Source of the DNA: Enterobacter cloacae complex sp. R_G8
GTDB taxonomy: Bacteria; Pseudomonadota; Gammaproteobacteria; Enterobacterales; Enterobacteriaceae
NCBI RefSeq assembly: GCF_024599795.1
Contig: NZ_CP102246.1
Coordinates: 310,001-374,000 of the forward strand
Reading direction: 5' to 3'
DNA: 64,000 bases
Part shown: positions 45,270 to 55,501 of the stretch, piece by piece
Numbering within the stretch: position 1 is the stretch's first letter
How the letters are laid out: each line of letters begins with the position of its first letter
Program-made: the position numbers and the translations under genes
The notes under the pieces: model-generated
Told to the model about the DNA's origin: nothing
Database searches by the model: none
What the model saw: the letters and a program-made list of their open reading frames with translations, nothing else

Positions 45270-46655
45270 ATGGCAGAGAAAAAACCGGAGCTACAGCGTG
45301 GGCTGGAAGCTCGTCATATTGAACTGATAGCGCTGGGCGGCACTATCGGCGTGGGCCTGTTTATGGGCTCTGCAAGCACGCTCAAGTGGGCAGGACCATC
45401 AGTTTTGCTGGCTTATATTATTGCTGGCCTGTTTGTTTTCTTCATCATGCGTTCGATGGGGGAAATGCTCTTCCTGGAGCCGGTGACGGGTTCCTTCGCT
45501 GTCTATGCACACCGCTACATGAGCCCGTTCTTTGGCTACCTGACGGCCTGGTCATACTGGTTTATGTGGATGGCGGTCGGTATCTCGGAGATTACCGCAA
45601 TCGGGGTGTATGTGCAGTTCTGGTTCCCGGATATGGTCCAGTGGATACCGGCGCTGATTGCTGTGGGGCTGGTGGCACTGGCAAACCTGGCAGCCGTTCG
45701 CCTGTATGGTGAAATTGAGTTCTGGTTTGCGATGATTAAAGTCACCACCATCATCGTGATGATTGTGGTTGGACTCGGCGTCATTTTCTTCGGCTTTGGC
45801 AACGGTGGCCACGCGATTGGCTTCGGTAACCTGACCGAACACGGCGGCTTCTTCGCTGGCGGCTGGAAAGGCTTCCTGACGGCGCTGTGTATCGTTGTCG
45901 CGTCCTATCAGGGTGTTGAGCTTATCGGTATTACCGCCGGTGAAGCGAAGAACCCGCAAGTCACGCTGCGTAGTGCGGTGGGTAAGGTGCTGTGGCGTAT
46001 CCTGATTTTCTATGTGGGGGCGATCTTCGTTATCGTGACCATCTTCCCGTGGAACGACATCGGTACGACCGGTAGCCCGTTTGTCTTAACGTTCGCGAAG
46101 ATTGGTATCACGGCGGCGGCAGGTATCATCAACTTTGTTGTCCTGACGGCGGCGTTGTCTGGCTGTAACAGCGGAATGTACAGCTGCGGCCGTATGCTGT
46201 ATGCGCTTTCGAAGAACAACCAGTTGCCAGCGGCAATGAGTAAGGTATCTCGTGCGGGTGTGCCTGTTGCGGGTGTGGCGGTGTCGATTGCCATCCTGCT
46301 GATTGGTTCATGCCTGAACTACATCATTCCAAATCCGCAGCGCGTATTTGTGTATGTCTACAGCGCCAGCGTGCTGCCGGGGATGGTGCCGTGGTTCGTT
46401 ATCCTGATTAGCCAACTGCGTTTCCGCCATGCGCATAAAAAGGCGATTGCCAGCCATCCGTTCCGCTCGATTCTGTTCCCGTATGCGAACTATTTGACGA
46501 TGGCATTCCTGATTTGCGTATTAATTGGGATGTACTTTAATGATGATACCCGCATGTCGCTGTTTGTCGGGATGATCTTCCTGGCCGCAGTCACGGCGGC
46601 CTATAAGCTATTTGGGCTGGGGCGCCGCGCCACCACGCAGAAAGTGGAGGAATAA
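45270..46655 (+). CDS. yifK: APC-family amino acid permease YifK (threonine/serine transporter ThrP)
   Basis: YifK imports threonine and serine with protons; it has been renamed ThrP in some annotations. The 461 residues match E. coli. Twelve membrane segments start at about residue 18 ([19 protein letters not shown] is the family signature), and the conserved [17 protein letters not shown] loop is near 212-228. GAGG lies 5 bases upstream of the ATG. It has its own leader after the ECA operon and is probably repressed by GcvB. Confidence 0.96.
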   Translation: MAEKKPELQRGLEARHIELIALGGTIGVGLFMGSASTLKWAGPSVLLAYIIAGLFVFFIMRSMGEMLFLEPVTGSFAVYAHRYMSPFFGYLTAWSYWFMWMAVGISEITAIGVYVQFWFPDMVQWIPALIAVGLVALANLAAVRLYGEIEFWFAMIKVTTIIVMIVVGLGVIFFGFGNGGHAIGFGNLTEHGGFFAGGWKGFLTALCIVVASYQGVELIGITAGEAKNPQVTLRSAVGKVLWRILIFYVGAIFVIVTIFPWNDIGTTGSPFVLTFAKIGITAAAGIINFVVLTAALSGCNSGMYSCGRMLYALSKNNQLPAAMSKVSRAGVPVAGVAVSIAILLIGSCLNYIIPNPQRVFVYVYSASVLPGMVPWFVILISQLRFRHAHKKAIASHPFRSILFPYANYLTMAFLICVLIGMYFNDDTRMSLFVGMIFLAAVTAAYKLFGLGRRATTQKVEE

Positions 46656-46757
46656 GCGGCAAAATGTGCAAACCATAACCAAACGCGCATTTTTTTCAAA
46701 AAAGCACTAGACAGCGGGGGCGGAGGTACGTAATATCCAGCCCCGCAACGGCGCTAA

Positions 46758-46834
<77 letters not shown>

Positions 46835-46901
46835 TTTTAATCCCGGCGCTAGAGCTGCGGTGGTCTGAGAAGTAGTCAGTACCGCGTGAAAGAATACAGT
46901 G

Positions 46902-46977
46902 GTGGCTATAGCTCAGTTGGTAGAGCCCTGGATTGTGATTCCAGTTGTCGTGGGTTCGAATCCCATTAGCCACCCCA
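46902..46977 (+). tRNA. hisR: tRNA-His (anticodon GTG)
   Basis: 76 bases, GTGGCTATAGC to encoded CCA. The anticodon loop TTGTGAT gives GTG. The G(-1) position expected for histidine tRNA is encoded. Confidence 0.98.
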
Positions 46978-46997
46978 TTATTGAAGAGTTGTGAATT

Positions 46998-47084
46998 GCG
47001 AAGGTGGCGGAATTGGTAGACGCGCTAGCTTCAGGTGTTAGTGTTCTTACGGACGTGGGGGTTCAAGTCCCCCCCCTCGCACCA
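46998..47084 (+). tRNA. leuT: tRNA-Leu (anticodon CAG)
   Basis: 87 bases, GCGAAGGTGGCGG to encoded CCA, with a long variable arm (class II). The anticodon loop TTCAGGT gives CAG. Confidence 0.98.
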
Positions 47085-47126
47085 CGACTTTAATGAATTG
47101 AACTAAAAATTCAAAAAGCAGTACAT

Positions 47127-47203
47127 CGGCGAGTAGCGCAGCTTGGTAGCGCAACTGGTTTGGGACCAGTGGGTCGGAGGTTCGAATCCTCTCTCGCCGA
47201 CCA
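47127..47203 (+). tRNA. proM: tRNA-Pro (anticodon TGG)
   Basis: 77 bases, CGGCGAGTAGC to encoded CCA. The anticodon loop TTTGGGA gives TGG. Last tRNA of the cluster. Confidence 0.98.
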
Positions 47204-47208
47204 ATTTT

Positions 47209-47235
47209 GAACCCCGCTTCGGCGGGGTTTTTTGT
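47209..47235 (+). terminator. intrinsic terminator of the tRNA cluster
   Basis: The stem ACCCCGC-TTC-GGCGGGGT is followed by a T run just after tRNA-Pro. Confidence 0.92.
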
Positions 47236-47288
47236 TTTCTGCGGCTTTTCACCTCTGTATCCATTCCCCGACATACGCGTTTCCTGTT

Positions 47289-47306
47289 GTCGCGAACCAG
47301 CGACAC
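47289..47306. promoter_or_regulatory. GlrR-type activator site upstream of glmZ
   Basis: TGTC-N10-GACA is an exact match to the consensus for the sigma-54 enhancer-binding protein GlrR. It lies about 200 bases upstream of the glmZ start, a normal enhancer distance. A further TGTC half-site is at 47342. The rest of 47236-47473 is A/T-rich with no gene; the aslA/aslB genes found here in E. coli are absent. Confidence 0.65.
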
Positions 47307-47473
47307 TTAATTAATTGAAAATTAAAATAATATTGCATAAATGTCTTAACCGTCTCTTTCTGACGACACTTCTGCGCTTTTGCCAACATTTTATGGTGCT
47401 TGAGATAGGGCCTGGCAGCAGAAATTCCTTTTATCTTAAAATGTTGCGCGATGTAAAATTTCTTCGTGTAACG

Positions 47474-47490
47474 TTGGCATGTAACGTGCA
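47474..47490 (+). promoter_or_regulatory. sigma-54 promoter of glmZ
   Basis: TTGGCATGTAACGTGCA has GG (47476-47477) and GC (47488-47489) separated by exactly 10 bases, the invariant -24/-12 pattern. The GC lies 13 bases before the RNA start at 47502. An overlapping A/T-rich sigma-70 -10 (TAATAT at 47492) is possible, as in E. coli. Confidence 0.78.
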
Positions 47491-47501
47491 ATAATATGCG
47501 T

Positions 47502-47705
47502 GTAGATGCTCATTCCATCTCTTATGTTCGCCTCAGTGCCTCATAAACTCAGGAATGATGCAGAGCCATTTACGGTGCTTATCGTCCACTGACAGATGTC
47601 GCTTCGGCCTCATCAGACACCATGGGCATAACGTTGAGTGAAGCACCAAATATGTTGTCTTACAGACCTGTTTTAACGCCTGCTTTTATAGCAGGCGTTT
47701 TTTTT
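47502..47705 (+). ncRNA. glmZ: GlmZ small regulatory RNA
   Basis: GlmZ base-pairs with the glmS leader to activate glucosamine-6-phosphate synthase. It is cleaved by RNase E with the adaptor RapZ, and GlmY protects it. About 204 bases match E. coli GlmZ closely. The 5' stem begins GTAGATGCTCATTCC. The single-stranded TTGTCTTACAGACCTG-type region near 47654-47670 contains the cleavage and pairing area. The terminator stem AACGCCTGC...GCAGGCGTT ends with eight T. Its location before hemY is as in E. coli. Confidence 0.95.
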
Positions 47706-47740
47706 ACCAAAAAAAAGAGGCCATTTGGCCTCTTTAACGA

Positions 47741-48940
47741 TTACTGCTGATTCCCGTTATTCTGCAACGTCAGAAGCAGTCCGTCGCGCCGCATGGCGGC
47801 AGCCTCTTCCGGCTTATGCTGCTTGTCGAGCGTATCGGCAAGCCACGCGTAGTCAAACGCGTCCGGGCGCTGTTTTAACGCCGCACGGAAGGCGAGGCTC
47901 GCCTCCTGCCATTCACCGTGTTTCATCAGCGACTGGCCCAGTGTGCTCCAGAGCAGCGGACGATCGCCAACGGTTTTGATCTGTTGACGCAGCACTTTTT
48001 CGATTTGCTCAGGGTTGTTGGTTTTCAGACGCGGGATCACCATGACCAGTCGGTCGTCGTACTGGCGCTTCAGACCGTCGAGGAGGATCTCCTGCGCAGT
48101 GTCATGATCGTCACATTCAATCAGATGTTCCGCCATCGCTACCTGCAGTGGAACCTGCTGACGCGTTTTGCGGCTCTGATTCTTCCACCAGGTTTTCAGA
48201 CCATCGCTGCCCAGATCGGCACGCGCCTGATCCATCAAACCAATCCACGCCATGCGCTGGAGTTCGTCACGATGTTCATCATCACCCACGTCGGCTTTCG
48301 CCATCGAAGGAATAATGTCCAGCAGTGAACCCCAGGCACCGGTACGGATATAGGCCTGCTCGGCAAGGCGCAGCACTTCAGGGTGGCGAGGGGTGATTTC
48401 CAGCAGACGGTCAACGCCGTGGCGCGCCGCATGGTTTTCATTACGTGCCAGCTGCAGGCGAACACGGGTGATCTCAACCGGGATCTGGTTGTCAGACGCC
48501 ATCTCCGACGCGCGCTCCAGATGCTGATTGGCGCGGGCCTCGTCACCACGCTGTTGAGCTGCTTCAGCAGCCAACAGATAGTTCACGACGGGTTGTTCGG
48601 CGTGGTCGGCGTTTTTGGACATCAGCTTTTCCACCTGCTGATAGTCGCCTTCGGCAAGTTTAATCAACGCCTGCTCGGTCTGCTTACGGGCGCGACGACG
48701 CTTGCGGCCAACGAACCAGCCACGGGTATGAGCACCGGTGCGGAAAATACGGCGCAGGATCCACTCCAGCGCCAGCAGTACCACTACGCCCAGGATCAGG
48801 ATGATCACCAGACCCGTGACGCTGGTTTCGATATTGTAATTGTCGGTCTGGATCAACACGTATCCCTGGTGACCGGCAAGCATCGGCCCAAGGACGATCC
48901 CGGCGATCAGCAGGATAAAGAGTAAGAGGACTTTAAGCAT
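47741..48940 (-). CDS. hemY: HemY, TPR-type inner membrane protein of the hem operon
   Basis: HemY is a membrane-anchored TPR protein of the uroporphyrinogen operon, thought to take part in protoheme synthesis or its coordination. The exact role is unsettled, and it is not the protoporphyrinogen oxidase called HemY in Gram-positives. It has 399 residues. Two membrane segments are near the N-terminus (about residues 3-20 and 42-62), followed by TPR helices to the end (for example NYLLAAEAAQQRGDEARANQHLERA and LASTL-type repeats). It lies 2 bases after hemX, fourth gene of hemCDXY. Confidence 0.96.
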   Translation of the reverse strand: MLKVLLLFILLIAGIVLGPMLAGHQGYVLIQTDNYNIETSVTGLVIILILGVVVLLALEWILRRIFRTGAHTRGWFVGRKRRRARKQTEQALIKLAEGDYQQVEKLMSKNADHAEQPVVNYLLAAEAAQQRGDEARANQHLERASEMASDNQIPVEITRVRLQLARNENHAARHGVDRLLEITPRHPEVLRLAEQAYIRTGAWGSLLDIIPSMAKADVGDDEHRDELQRMAWIGLMDQARADLGSDGLKTWWKNQSRKTRQQVPLQVAMAEHLIECDDHDTAQEILLDGLKRQYDDRLVMVIPRLKTNNPEQIEKVLRQQIKTVGDRPLLWSTLGQSLMKHGEWQEASLAFRAALKQRPDAFDYAWLADTLDKQHKPEEAAAMRRDGLLLTLQNNGNQQ

Positions 48941-48942
48941 CG

Positions 48943-50139
48943 TTACTCTCCTTGTGGGGCGCTTTCAGACGCGGGCGCGGCGGCTGGTGCAGGTTCACCC
49001 GTCTGCGCAGCCGGAACGCCCGGCTGTGCCAGCAGGTTACGGACGCGCGTTTGCATCAGCTTTTCCAGAATTGGCTGGCTGGCCAGTTTATCCGGCACGT
49101 TCATGGTGATGTTCTGCTGACTCAGTTTGTCGATATCGTCGAGGAACGCCGTGGTGGTGGCATCATTGGTGTCGTAGTAGGCACGGACCCATGTAGACAC
49201 GTTATCCAGCGCCTGCTTGTAGGTCTCTTCCTGATGACGTGGCACGGCCTGGGCCGCGACCAGCAGACGGGAACGAATGTTCTCACGCAGGTAGATATCC
49301 TGGTTCGGCGCTAACAGCGGCACGGCGGTTTCATCGCGGCGACGGATCGTGATGAAGCTATCCATAAAGTTCTGCCAGCTTTTTTGCAGATTTACACGCC
49401 ACTCGCTCAGGGAGCTGGACAGCTCAGTGCCGTCAGAATCCATGGGAGAATCGTCGTCGTTGTTATCCGCCAGCTGCAGGTTATCAATCTGGTTCGAGAG
49501 CTGATTTAACTTGAGGATGATGCCGTCATAATCCACCTGAGAAACGGCGGAGAGGCTGGCGATATCTTCGGTAATGGCGCGACGGGCGGTGATGAGGCTT
49601 GGATCGTTCATGTCCGCCAGGCTCGCATCCGCGCTTTTCAGCAGAGCGGCGGCGGTGGTGACATCCTGATCGCTCCAGAGCTTACGCCCGGCCAGTTTCA
49701 CCAGAAAATCGGCCTGAGACAGCAGCCAGGTTTTGGCATCGGTACCGGAAATGGTGGCAACTTTTTGCTGAACTTCCTCGAGCTGTTTGGTCAGCTCTTG
49801 CTGTTTGTTGTTCGCATCGGCAAGCGCGGCGGCCTGCTGCTTGATCACGCCTTCCAGCTCGGTTTTTTGTGTCTCCTGCGCTTTTTGCAGCGCGGTGAGC
49901 TGATTAACCAGCGCGTCGCTGGTGGCCGTCTGGTTGGTGCTTTGCTGTTTCACCAGTCCGTAAAGGCTGACGCCTGCTGCCAGCGCAATGGCGATGGCAA
50001 TCGCGCTCAGCGCGAGGCTGGTTTTGTTGCTGCCGTTTTTCTTCTCAACGGTTTTCTCAGTCGTTTCTGACTGCGGCGTCATGTCCACAGTCTCCCTGGT
50101 CTCTTCAACCACGGCGGAGGATTTATCGTGTTCCGTCAT
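48943..50139 (-). CDS. hemX: HemX, hem operon inner membrane protein
   Basis: The 398-residue protein has a charged N-terminal cytoplasmic tail rich in Glu and Thr (about residues 1-36) and one membrane segment ([22 protein letters not shown]). A long coiled coil follows (about 75-135, [27 protein letters not shown] region, Gln-rich), then a helical periplasmic domain. It was formerly annotated as uroporphyrin methyltransferase, but no SAM-binding motif is visible. The C-terminus is Ala/Pro-rich ([18 protein letters not shown]). It is co-transcribed with hemCD and hemY; biochemical role unknown. Confidence 0.95.
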   Translation of the reverse strand: MTEHDKSSAVVEETRETVDMTPQSETTEKTVEKKNGSNKTSLALSAIAIAIALAAGVSLYGLVKQQSTNQTATSDALVNQLTALQKAQETQKTELEGVIKQQAAALADANNKQQELTKQLEEVQQKVATISGTDAKTWLLSQADFLVKLAGRKLWSDQDVTTAAALLKSADASLADMNDPSLITARRAITEDIASLSAVSQVDYDGIILKLNQLSNQIDNLQLADNNDDDSPMDSDGTELSSSLSEWRVNLQKSWQNFMDSFITIRRRDETAVPLLAPNQDIYLRENIRSRLLVAAQAVPRHQEETYKQALDNVSTWVRAYYDTNDATTTAFLDDIDKLSQQNITMNVPDKLASQPILEKLMQTRVRNLLAQPGVPAAQTGEPAPAAAPASESAPQGE

Positions 50140-50160
50140 TATGGCATCCCATTATGAGAG

Positions 50161-50901
50161 TTATTGTAATGCGCGCAGCAGCGCATCGTTGTCGGCGTTA
50201 TCAGCGATCCGAATATCTTGCCAGCCCAGTTCCCGGGCGAGGTTCGCCAGACGCTCACTGACGACCAGCAGCCGACAGTGGAGTAACCAGTTTTCACGAT
50301 ACCAAAGTGGCACCAGCGACCAGAGTTGCTGCAGCATTTCACCGCTGGTCACCACCAGGGTTGTAATGCCGCGCGTTTGCCAGCGCATCGCCTCTTGTGC
50401 ACCATCGTAATGTTTTGCACAGCGTTGATAACATTCACAAAACGTGACGTCAGCACCGCGTTCGCGTAGCGTCTCGCCTAACAGTTCGCGTCCGCCGTTA
50501 CCGCGTAAGATCAACGCCCGTTTTCCGATTAGGGTTTGTAATTCAGGTAATTGTAGCAAGACTTCGCTGGTTTCCCGATCTAACGGGTAACGTACGTCTG
50601 TTCCGCTTACGGTATGCAGCGCCAGGGCGGTTGAGCGGCCAATCGCGAAATAGCGTGGCGCAGTAGGCCAGTTCAGTCCCTGCTGTTGTAACTGCGCATG
50701 GGCAAATTCCACGGCATGTTGCGACAAGGCAAACAGCAGGTCGCCTTCCTGAAGGGTATTCATCTGGTCGGCGAGCGCGGACAGCTCCCGACCCGGGGAG
50801 AATTCAATAAGCGGAAAACTCCAGGCCACCTGCCCCAGTGCGCGCAGACGGCTCACTAACTGCTCTCCTGCGGGAGAAGGGCGGGTGACGAGAATACTCA
50901 T
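50161..50901 (-). CDS. hemD: uroporphyrinogen III synthase
   Basis: HemD cyclises hydroxymethylbilane, inverting ring D, to uroporphyrinogen III, the branch point to heme, siroheme and B12. The 246 residues match E. coli. The sequence is poorly conserved as is normal for the family; recognisable parts are [22 protein letters not shown] at the start, [15 protein letters not shown] and [15 protein letters not shown]. It overlaps hemC by 4 bases. Confidence 0.96.
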   Translation of the reverse strand: MSILVTRPSPAGEQLVSRLRALGQVAWSFPLIEFSPGRELSALADQMNTLQEGDLLFALSQHAVEFAHAQLQQQGLNWPTAPRYFAIGRSTALALHTVSGTDVRYPLDRETSEVLLQLPELQTLIGKRALILRGNGGRELLGETLRERGADVTFCECYQRCAKHYDGAQEAMRWQTRGITTLVVTSGEMLQQLWSLVPLWYRENWLLHCRLLVVSERLANLARELGWQDIRIADNADNDALLRALQ

Positions 50902-51839
50902 GCAGGGGGTTCTCCATCGTAAACGTCAGCGAGAATTTCGCGGGCACCGTTATCCAGTAGCTCTTCCGCCAGCGAAACGCCAAGCTGCTCAGCATCTTGC
51001 GGTTTACCGCGGCGCTCACCGCGTACCATCTGCGAACCGTCCGGCGCGCCAACCAGCGCACGCAGCCACAGTTCACCGTTAATTAATTCAGCATAGCTGC
51101 CAATCGGCACCTGGCACCCCCCTTCAAGGCGGGTATTCATCGCACGCTCGGCTTTGACGCGAATGGCCGTCTCGTCATGATTCAGCGGCGCAAGCAGTTC
51201 ACGGGTACGAGTATCATCCAGACGGCACTCAATACCGACTGCGCCCTGACCCACGGCTGGTAAAGAGAGCTCCGGCGGCAACGCGACGCGAATGCGCGAC
51301 TCCAGACCCAGACGCTTAAGCCCTGCTACCGCAAGGATAATGGCATCGTAATCGCCGTTATCCAGCTTGCCCAGACGTGTGCCGACGTTACCGCGCAGCG
51401 AGCGAATGATCAGGTCCGGACGGCGTTCAGCCAGCTGACACTGGCGACGTAAACTGGACGTGCCAACCACGCTGCCTTTGGGCAATGCATCAAGCGAGTC
51501 AAACTGGTTAGAGACAAACGCATCGCGCGGATCCTCGCGCTCGCAAATGGTCACCAGCCCCAGCCCTTCCGGGAACTCGACGGGCACGTCTTTCATCGAA
51601 TGCACGGCGATATCGGCGCGGTTCTCAAGCAATGCCAGTTCCAGTTCTTTGACAAACAAGCCTTTGCCGCCCACTTTCGCCAGCGGCGTATCAAGGATCA
51701 CGTCACCGCGCGTGACCATGGGCACCAGCTCGACGCGCAAGCCGCTGTGGCAGGCTTCCAGGCGCTGCTTAACATAATGTGCCTGCCAGAGCGCCAGAGG
51801 GCTTTGGCGTGTGGCAATTCTCAAAACATTGTCTAACAT
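50898..51839 (-). CDS. hemC: porphobilinogen deaminase (hydroxymethylbilane synthase)
   Basis: HemC condenses four porphobilinogens to hydroxymethylbilane. It has 313 residues from ATG 51839 ([12 protein letters not shown]). The catalytic aspartate lies in HSMKDVP (about residue 84), and the dipyrromethane cofactor cysteine is in [12 protein letters not shown] (corresponding to C242). An in-frame ATG 15 bases upstream (51854) is an alternative start; neither has a strong ribosome binding site. It is divergent from cyaA across 350 bases. Confidence 0.96.
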   Translation of the reverse strand: MLDNVLRIATRQSPLALWQAHYVKQRLEACHSGLRVELVPMVTRGDVILDTPLAKVGGKGLFVKELELALLENRADIAVHSMKDVPVEFPEGLGLVTICEREDPRDAFVSNQFDSLDALPKGSVVGTSSLRRQCQLAERRPDLIIRSLRGNVGTRLGKLDNGDYDAIILAVAGLKRLGLESRIRVALPPELSLPAVGQGAVGIECRLDDTRTRELLAPLNHDETAIRVKAERAMNTRLEGGCQVPIGSYAELINGELWLRALVGAPDGSQMVRGERRGKPQDAEQLGVSLAEELLDNGAREILADVYDGEPPA

Positions 51840-52189
51840 GCTTGTTACCGTCATTATCAATCGCTAACCATCCTAACATTGTTGACTCTGGGATGGCAGT
51901 TTTACGGTGATGAAGAAGAGAGGGACAGGGCGGGGGTTCTCGTCAGCCACAGCCGTATTAAGGAATTTACACGTACAGAACGGTGCTACACTTTGTATGT
52001 AGCGCAACTTTCTTTACGGTCAATCGGCAAGGTGTTAAATTGATCACGTTTTAGACCATTTTTTCGTCGGTACCAGCATAATGATAAGGACGAAAAAGGG
52101 TAACGGTTATCTTTTTGAAATACTGCGGGCGCGCTGTTATTTTTGTTTTTGAATAGCTTGCGACACCCGGAAACATCAGGCGATACGTC
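51840..52189. other. divergent hemC-cyaA promoter region
   Basis: A 350-base gap. It holds the hemC promoter(s) on the left and cyaA promoters on the right, with the CRP site at 52033-52048. No additional gene is visible; the long cyaA leader is typical. Confidence 0.7.
52033..52048. promoter_or_regulatory. CRP binding site at the cyaA promoter
   Basis: TGTTA-AATTGA-TCACG matches the CRP pattern TGTGA-N6-TCACA at most positions and is near-identical to the E. coli cyaA P2 operator as I recall it. There CRP-cAMP represses cyaA, closing a feedback loop. Confidence 0.82.
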
Positions 52190-54733
52190 TTGTACCTCTA
52201 TATTGAGACTCTGAAACAGAGACTGGATGCCATAAATCAACTGCGTGTGGATCGCGCGCTTGCTGCTATGGGCCCTGCTTTCCAGCAGGTATACAGTCTG
52301 CTGCCGACATTATTGCACTATCACCATCCGCTGATGCCGGGTTACCTTGACGGTAACGTTCCCAAGGGCATTTGCCTTTTCACGCCTGATGAAACCCAAC
52401 AGCATTATCTCAACGAACTTGAGCTCTACCGTGGCATGCCGCCGCAGGAATCGCCGAAAGGTGAGCTGCCCATTACCGGCGTTTACTCCATGGGAAGCAC
52501 CTCATCGGTAGGGCAAAGCTGTTCGTCTGACCTGGATATCTGGGTCTGCCATCAATCCTGGCTCGATAACGAAGAGCGTCAGCTACTGCAGCGTAAATGC
52601 AGCCTGCTGGAAAGCTGGGCAGCGTCGCTCGGCGTGGAAGTGAGCTTCTTCCTGATTGATGAAAACCGTTTCCGCCATAACGAAAGCGGCAGTCTGGGTG
52701 GTGAAGACTGCGGCTCGACGCAGCACATCTTATTGCTGGACGAATTTTACCGTACGGCAGTGCGTCTGGCCGGGAAGCGTATTCTGTGGAATATGGTCCC
52801 GTGCGAAGAAGAAGAGCATTACGACGATTACGTCATGTCGCTTTACGCACAGGGCGTACTGACGCCAAACGAATGGCTGGATTTGGGCGGCCTGAGCTCC
52901 CTGTCGGCAGAAGAGTACTTTGGCGCCAGCCTCTGGCAGCTTTATAAGAGCATCGACTCACCGTACAAAGCGGTGCTGAAAACGCTGTTGCTCGAAGCCT
53001 ATTCCTGGGAATACCCCACCCCGCGCCTGCTGGCGAAAGATATCAAGCAGCGTCTGCACGATGGAGAGATTGTCTCCTTTGGGCTTGATGCCTACTGCAT
53101 GATGCTGGAGCGCGTCACCGAATACCTGAAAGCCATTGATGACACCACGCGTCTCGACCTGGTGCGTCGATGTTTCTATCTCAAAGTTTGTGAGAAGTTG
53201 AGCCGCGAACGCGCTTGTGTTGGCTGGCGTCGTGAAGTGGTCACACAGTTAGTCAAAGAGTGGGGATGGGGCGAAGAGCGTCTCTCCATGCTCGACAATC
53301 GCGCCAACTGGAAAATCGATCAGGTACGTGAAGCGCACAACGAACTGCTTGATGCGATGATGCAAAGCTACCGTAACCTGATCCGCTTTGCGCGCCGTAA
53401 CAACCTCAGCGTCTCCGCCAGCCCGCAGGACATCGGGGTATTGACCCGCAAACTGTATGCCGCGTTTGAAGCGTTGCCGGGCAAAGTCACCCTTGTTAAC
53501 CCGCAGATTTCCCCCGATCTGTCAGAACCGAACCTGACCTTTATCTATGTGCCGCCGGGTCGCGCGAACCGCACCGGGTGGTATCTGTATAACCGTGCGC
53601 CAAGCATGGATTCGATCATCAGTCATCAGCCGCTGGAGTACAACCGCTACCTGAACAAGCTGGTGGCCTGGGCCTGGTTTAATGGCCTGCTGACCTCGCG
53701 CACCCGCCTGTTTATCAAAGGCAACGAGGTGGTCGATTTAGCCAAACTGCAGGAGATGGTGGCAGATGTCTCCCATCACTTCCCGCTGCGTCTGCCGGCA
53801 CCCACGCCAAAAGCGCTCTACAGCCCGTGTGAAATTCGTCATCTGGCGATTATCGTCAACCTGGAATATGACCCGACGGCGGCCTTCCGCAATCAGGTCG
53901 TGCATTTTGACTTCCGCAAGCTGGACGTCTTCAGCTTTGGCGAGCAGCAAAACTGCCTGGTCGGCAGCGTGGATCTGCTGTACCGCAATTCGTGGAACGA
54001 AGTGCGTACCCTGCATTTCAACGGTGAGCAGGCGATGATCGAAGCGCTGAAAACCATTCTCGGCAAGATGCACCAGGATGCCGCGCCGCCGGACAGCGTG
54101 GAAGTGTTCTGCTACAGCCAGCACCTGCGGGGTTTGATTCGTACCCGCGTGCAGCAGTTAGTTTCAGAGTGTATTGAGTTGCGTCTTTCCAGTACCCGTC
54201 AGGAAACCGGTCGCTTTAAAGCGCTGCGTGTTTCAGGGCAAACCTGGGGTCTGTTCTTCGAACGTCTGAACGTGTCGGTGCAAAAGCTGGAGAACGCCAT
54301 TGAGTTTTACGGCGCGATTTCCCACAACAAACTGCATGGCCTGTCGGTTCAGGTGGAGACCAACCACGTCAAACTGCCACAGGTGGTGGATGGCTTTGCC
54401 AGTGAAGGGATTATCCAGTTCTTCTTTGAAGAGTCGGGAGACGATGCCGGTTTCAATATCTACATTCTGGATGAGACCAACCGCGCCGAGGTGTATCACC
54501 ACTGTGAAGGCAGTAAAGAGGAACTGGTGCGTGACGTCAGCCGCTTCTACTCCTCATCACACGACCGCTTTACCTACGGTTCCAGTTTCATCAACTTCAA
54601 CCTGCCGCAGTTCTACCAGATTGTGAATGTCGATGGCCGTGCGCAGGTGATTCCGTTCCGGACCCAGGCCGTCACGCCTGTAGCGCCTGCAAATCAGGAC
54701 ACCGCGCCGCTGTTGCAGCAGTATTTCTCGTGA
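52190..54733 (+). CDS. cyaA: class I adenylate cyclase
   Basis: CyaA makes cAMP from ATP and is activated by phosphorylated EIIA-Glc when glucose is absent. It has 847 residues. The N-terminal catalytic domain (about 1-440) has [18 protein letters not shown] (about 103-120) with the metal-binding aspartates and [13 protein letters not shown]. The C-terminal regulatory domain (about 450-847) ends LLQQYFS. The start is TTG (TTGTACCTC), as in E. coli, where this weak start limits synthesis. The CRP site upstream gives feedback repression. Confidence 0.98.
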   Translation: MYLYIETLKQRLDAINQLRVDRALAAMGPAFQQVYSLLPTLLHYHHPLMPGYLDGNVPKGICLFTPDETQQHYLNELELYRGMPPQESPKGELPITGVYSMGSTSSVGQSCSSDLDIWVCHQSWLDNEERQLLQRKCSLLESWAASLGVEVSFFLIDENRFRHNESGSLGGEDCGSTQHILLLDEFYRTAVRLAGKRILWNMVPCEEEEHYDDYVMSLYAQGVLTPNEWLDLGGLSSLSAEEYFGASLWQLYKSIDSPYKAVLKTLLLEAYSWEYPTPRLLAKDIKQRLHDGEIVSFGLDAYCMMLERVTEYLKAIDDTTRLDLVRRCFYLKVCEKLSRERACVGWRREVVTQLVKEWGWGEERLSMLDNRANWKIDQVREAHNELLDAMMQSYRNLIRFARRNNLSVSASPQDIGVLTRKLYAAFEALPGKVTLVNPQISPDLSEPNLTFIYVPPGRANRTGWYLYNRAPSMDSIISHQPLEYNRYLNKLVAWAWFNGLLTSRTRLFIKGNEVVDLAKLQEMVADVSHHFPLRLPAPTPKALYSPCEIRHLAIIVNLEYDPTAAFRNQVVHFDFRKLDVFSFGEQQNCLVGSVDLLYRNSWNEVRTLHFNGEQAMIEALKTILGKMHQDAAPPDSVEVFCYSQHLRGLIRTRVQQLVSECIELRLSSTRQETGRFKALRVSGQTWGLFFERLNVSVQKLENAIEFYGAISHNKLHGLSVQVETNHVKLPQVVDGFASEGIIQFFFEESGDDAGFNIYILDETNRAEVYHHCEGSKEELVRDVSRFYSSSHDRFTYGSSFINFNLPQFYQIVNVDGRAQVIPFRTQAVTPVAPANQDTAPLLQQYFS

Positions 54734-54740
54734 TGTTTTT

Positions 54741-54800
54741 CGCCGGGTGGCTACGGTCCGAGCCGTTGTAGGCCCGGTAAGGCGTAGCCGCCACCGGGCA
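54741..54800. repeat. REP palindromic units between cyaA and cyaY
   Basis: One full unit (54768-54800, GTAGGCCCGGTAAGGC...GCCACCGGGCA) is preceded by an inverted partial unit (CGCCGGGTGGCTACGG, 54741-54756). It lies between convergent genes. Confidence 0.82.
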
Positions 54801-54806
54801 ACAACA

Positions 54807-55127
54807 CTACCTGAAACTCACTTCCTCACCCGCCTGCGCAGTCGCTGCCTGCTCCAGCAGATCCCAGAAGGTTTCACCGCTACGGTCGCAAACCCATTCA
54901 TCCCCTTTCAGATCGAAATGGTAGCCACCCTGTCTGGCCGCCAGCCATACCTGGTGAAGCGGCTCCTGGCGGTTAATAATAATTTTGCTGCCGTTTTCGA
55001 AACTGAGGGTCAGGATACCGCCGTTGATTTCACAATCGATATCGCTGTCGCCTTCCCAGTCGTCCAGGCGCTCTTCAATGGTCATCCACAGGGTGTCGGC
55101 AAGGCGATGGAATTCACTGTCGTTCAT
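54807..55127 (-). CDS. cyaY: frataxin-like iron-sulfur assembly regulator CyaY
   Basis: CyaY binds iron and IscS and modulates iron-sulfur cluster assembly. The 106 residues match E. coli. The N-terminal helix is acidic ([34 protein letters not shown] region), and a frataxin beta sheet follows ([13 protein letters not shown]). It is convergent with cyaA and divergent from lptM. A 239-codon open frame on the opposite strand is a shadow. Confidence 0.97.
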   Translation of the reverse strand: MNDSEFHRLADTLWMTIEERLDDWEGDSDIDCEINGGILTLSFENGSKIIINRQEPLHQVWLAARQGGYHFDLKGDEWVCDRSGETFWDLLEQAATAQAGEEVSFR

Positions 55128-55262
55128 GGTTTTGTTCCTGTTTTTCGTGATGCCGGCAGTATAACCCTAAATAATTCCCGTTGCAGGAAAGCGGCAAACT
55201 CTTGCTTTTGTGTCTTCTCCTGCGATGATAGAAACAGATTTGAACTTACGGGCAACTTTATA

Positions 55263-55466
55263 ATGAAAAACGCTTTCCGAACGCTTGCCGTTCTCATCAC
55301 GCTGTTTAGTCTGACTGGCTGTGGACTGAAGGGGCCGCTGTACTTCCCGCCTGCGGATAAAACGGCACCGCCACCGACCAAACCCGTGCAAAGCGGCATT
55401 GAGTCTTCTACGCCAGATACTAACGATCGTGGCAACAACGGTGGCCCGACTCAGGTTAATCTCTGA
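55263..55466 (+). CDS. lptM: lipoprotein LptM (YifL)
   Basis: LptM is a small outer membrane lipoprotein that promotes oxidative maturation of the LPS translocon LptD/E. It has 67 residues. A lipoprotein signal (about residues 1-19, [19 protein letters not shown]) has lipobox LTGC and lipidated Cys 20. [10 protein letters not shown], the conserved segment, follows, then a Pro/Thr-rich tail. The start is ATG 55263. The frame is open far upstream, antisense to cyaY, but only the lipoprotein is conserved. First gene of the run to yigB. Confidence 0.95.
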   Translation: MKNAFRTLAVLITLFSLTGCGLKGPLYFPPADKTAPPPTKPVQSGIESSTPDTNDRGNNGGPTQVNL

Positions 55467-55501
55467 CGATCACGTTCTGTACCCGCGCAATGGAGCAAAT
55501 G

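Noticed and set aside
54747..55262. Long N-terminal extension of lptM, antisense to cyaY
   Set aside because: The frame is open by chance. The conserved lipoprotein signal and lipobox begin at 55263, and cyaY on the other strand is well supported.
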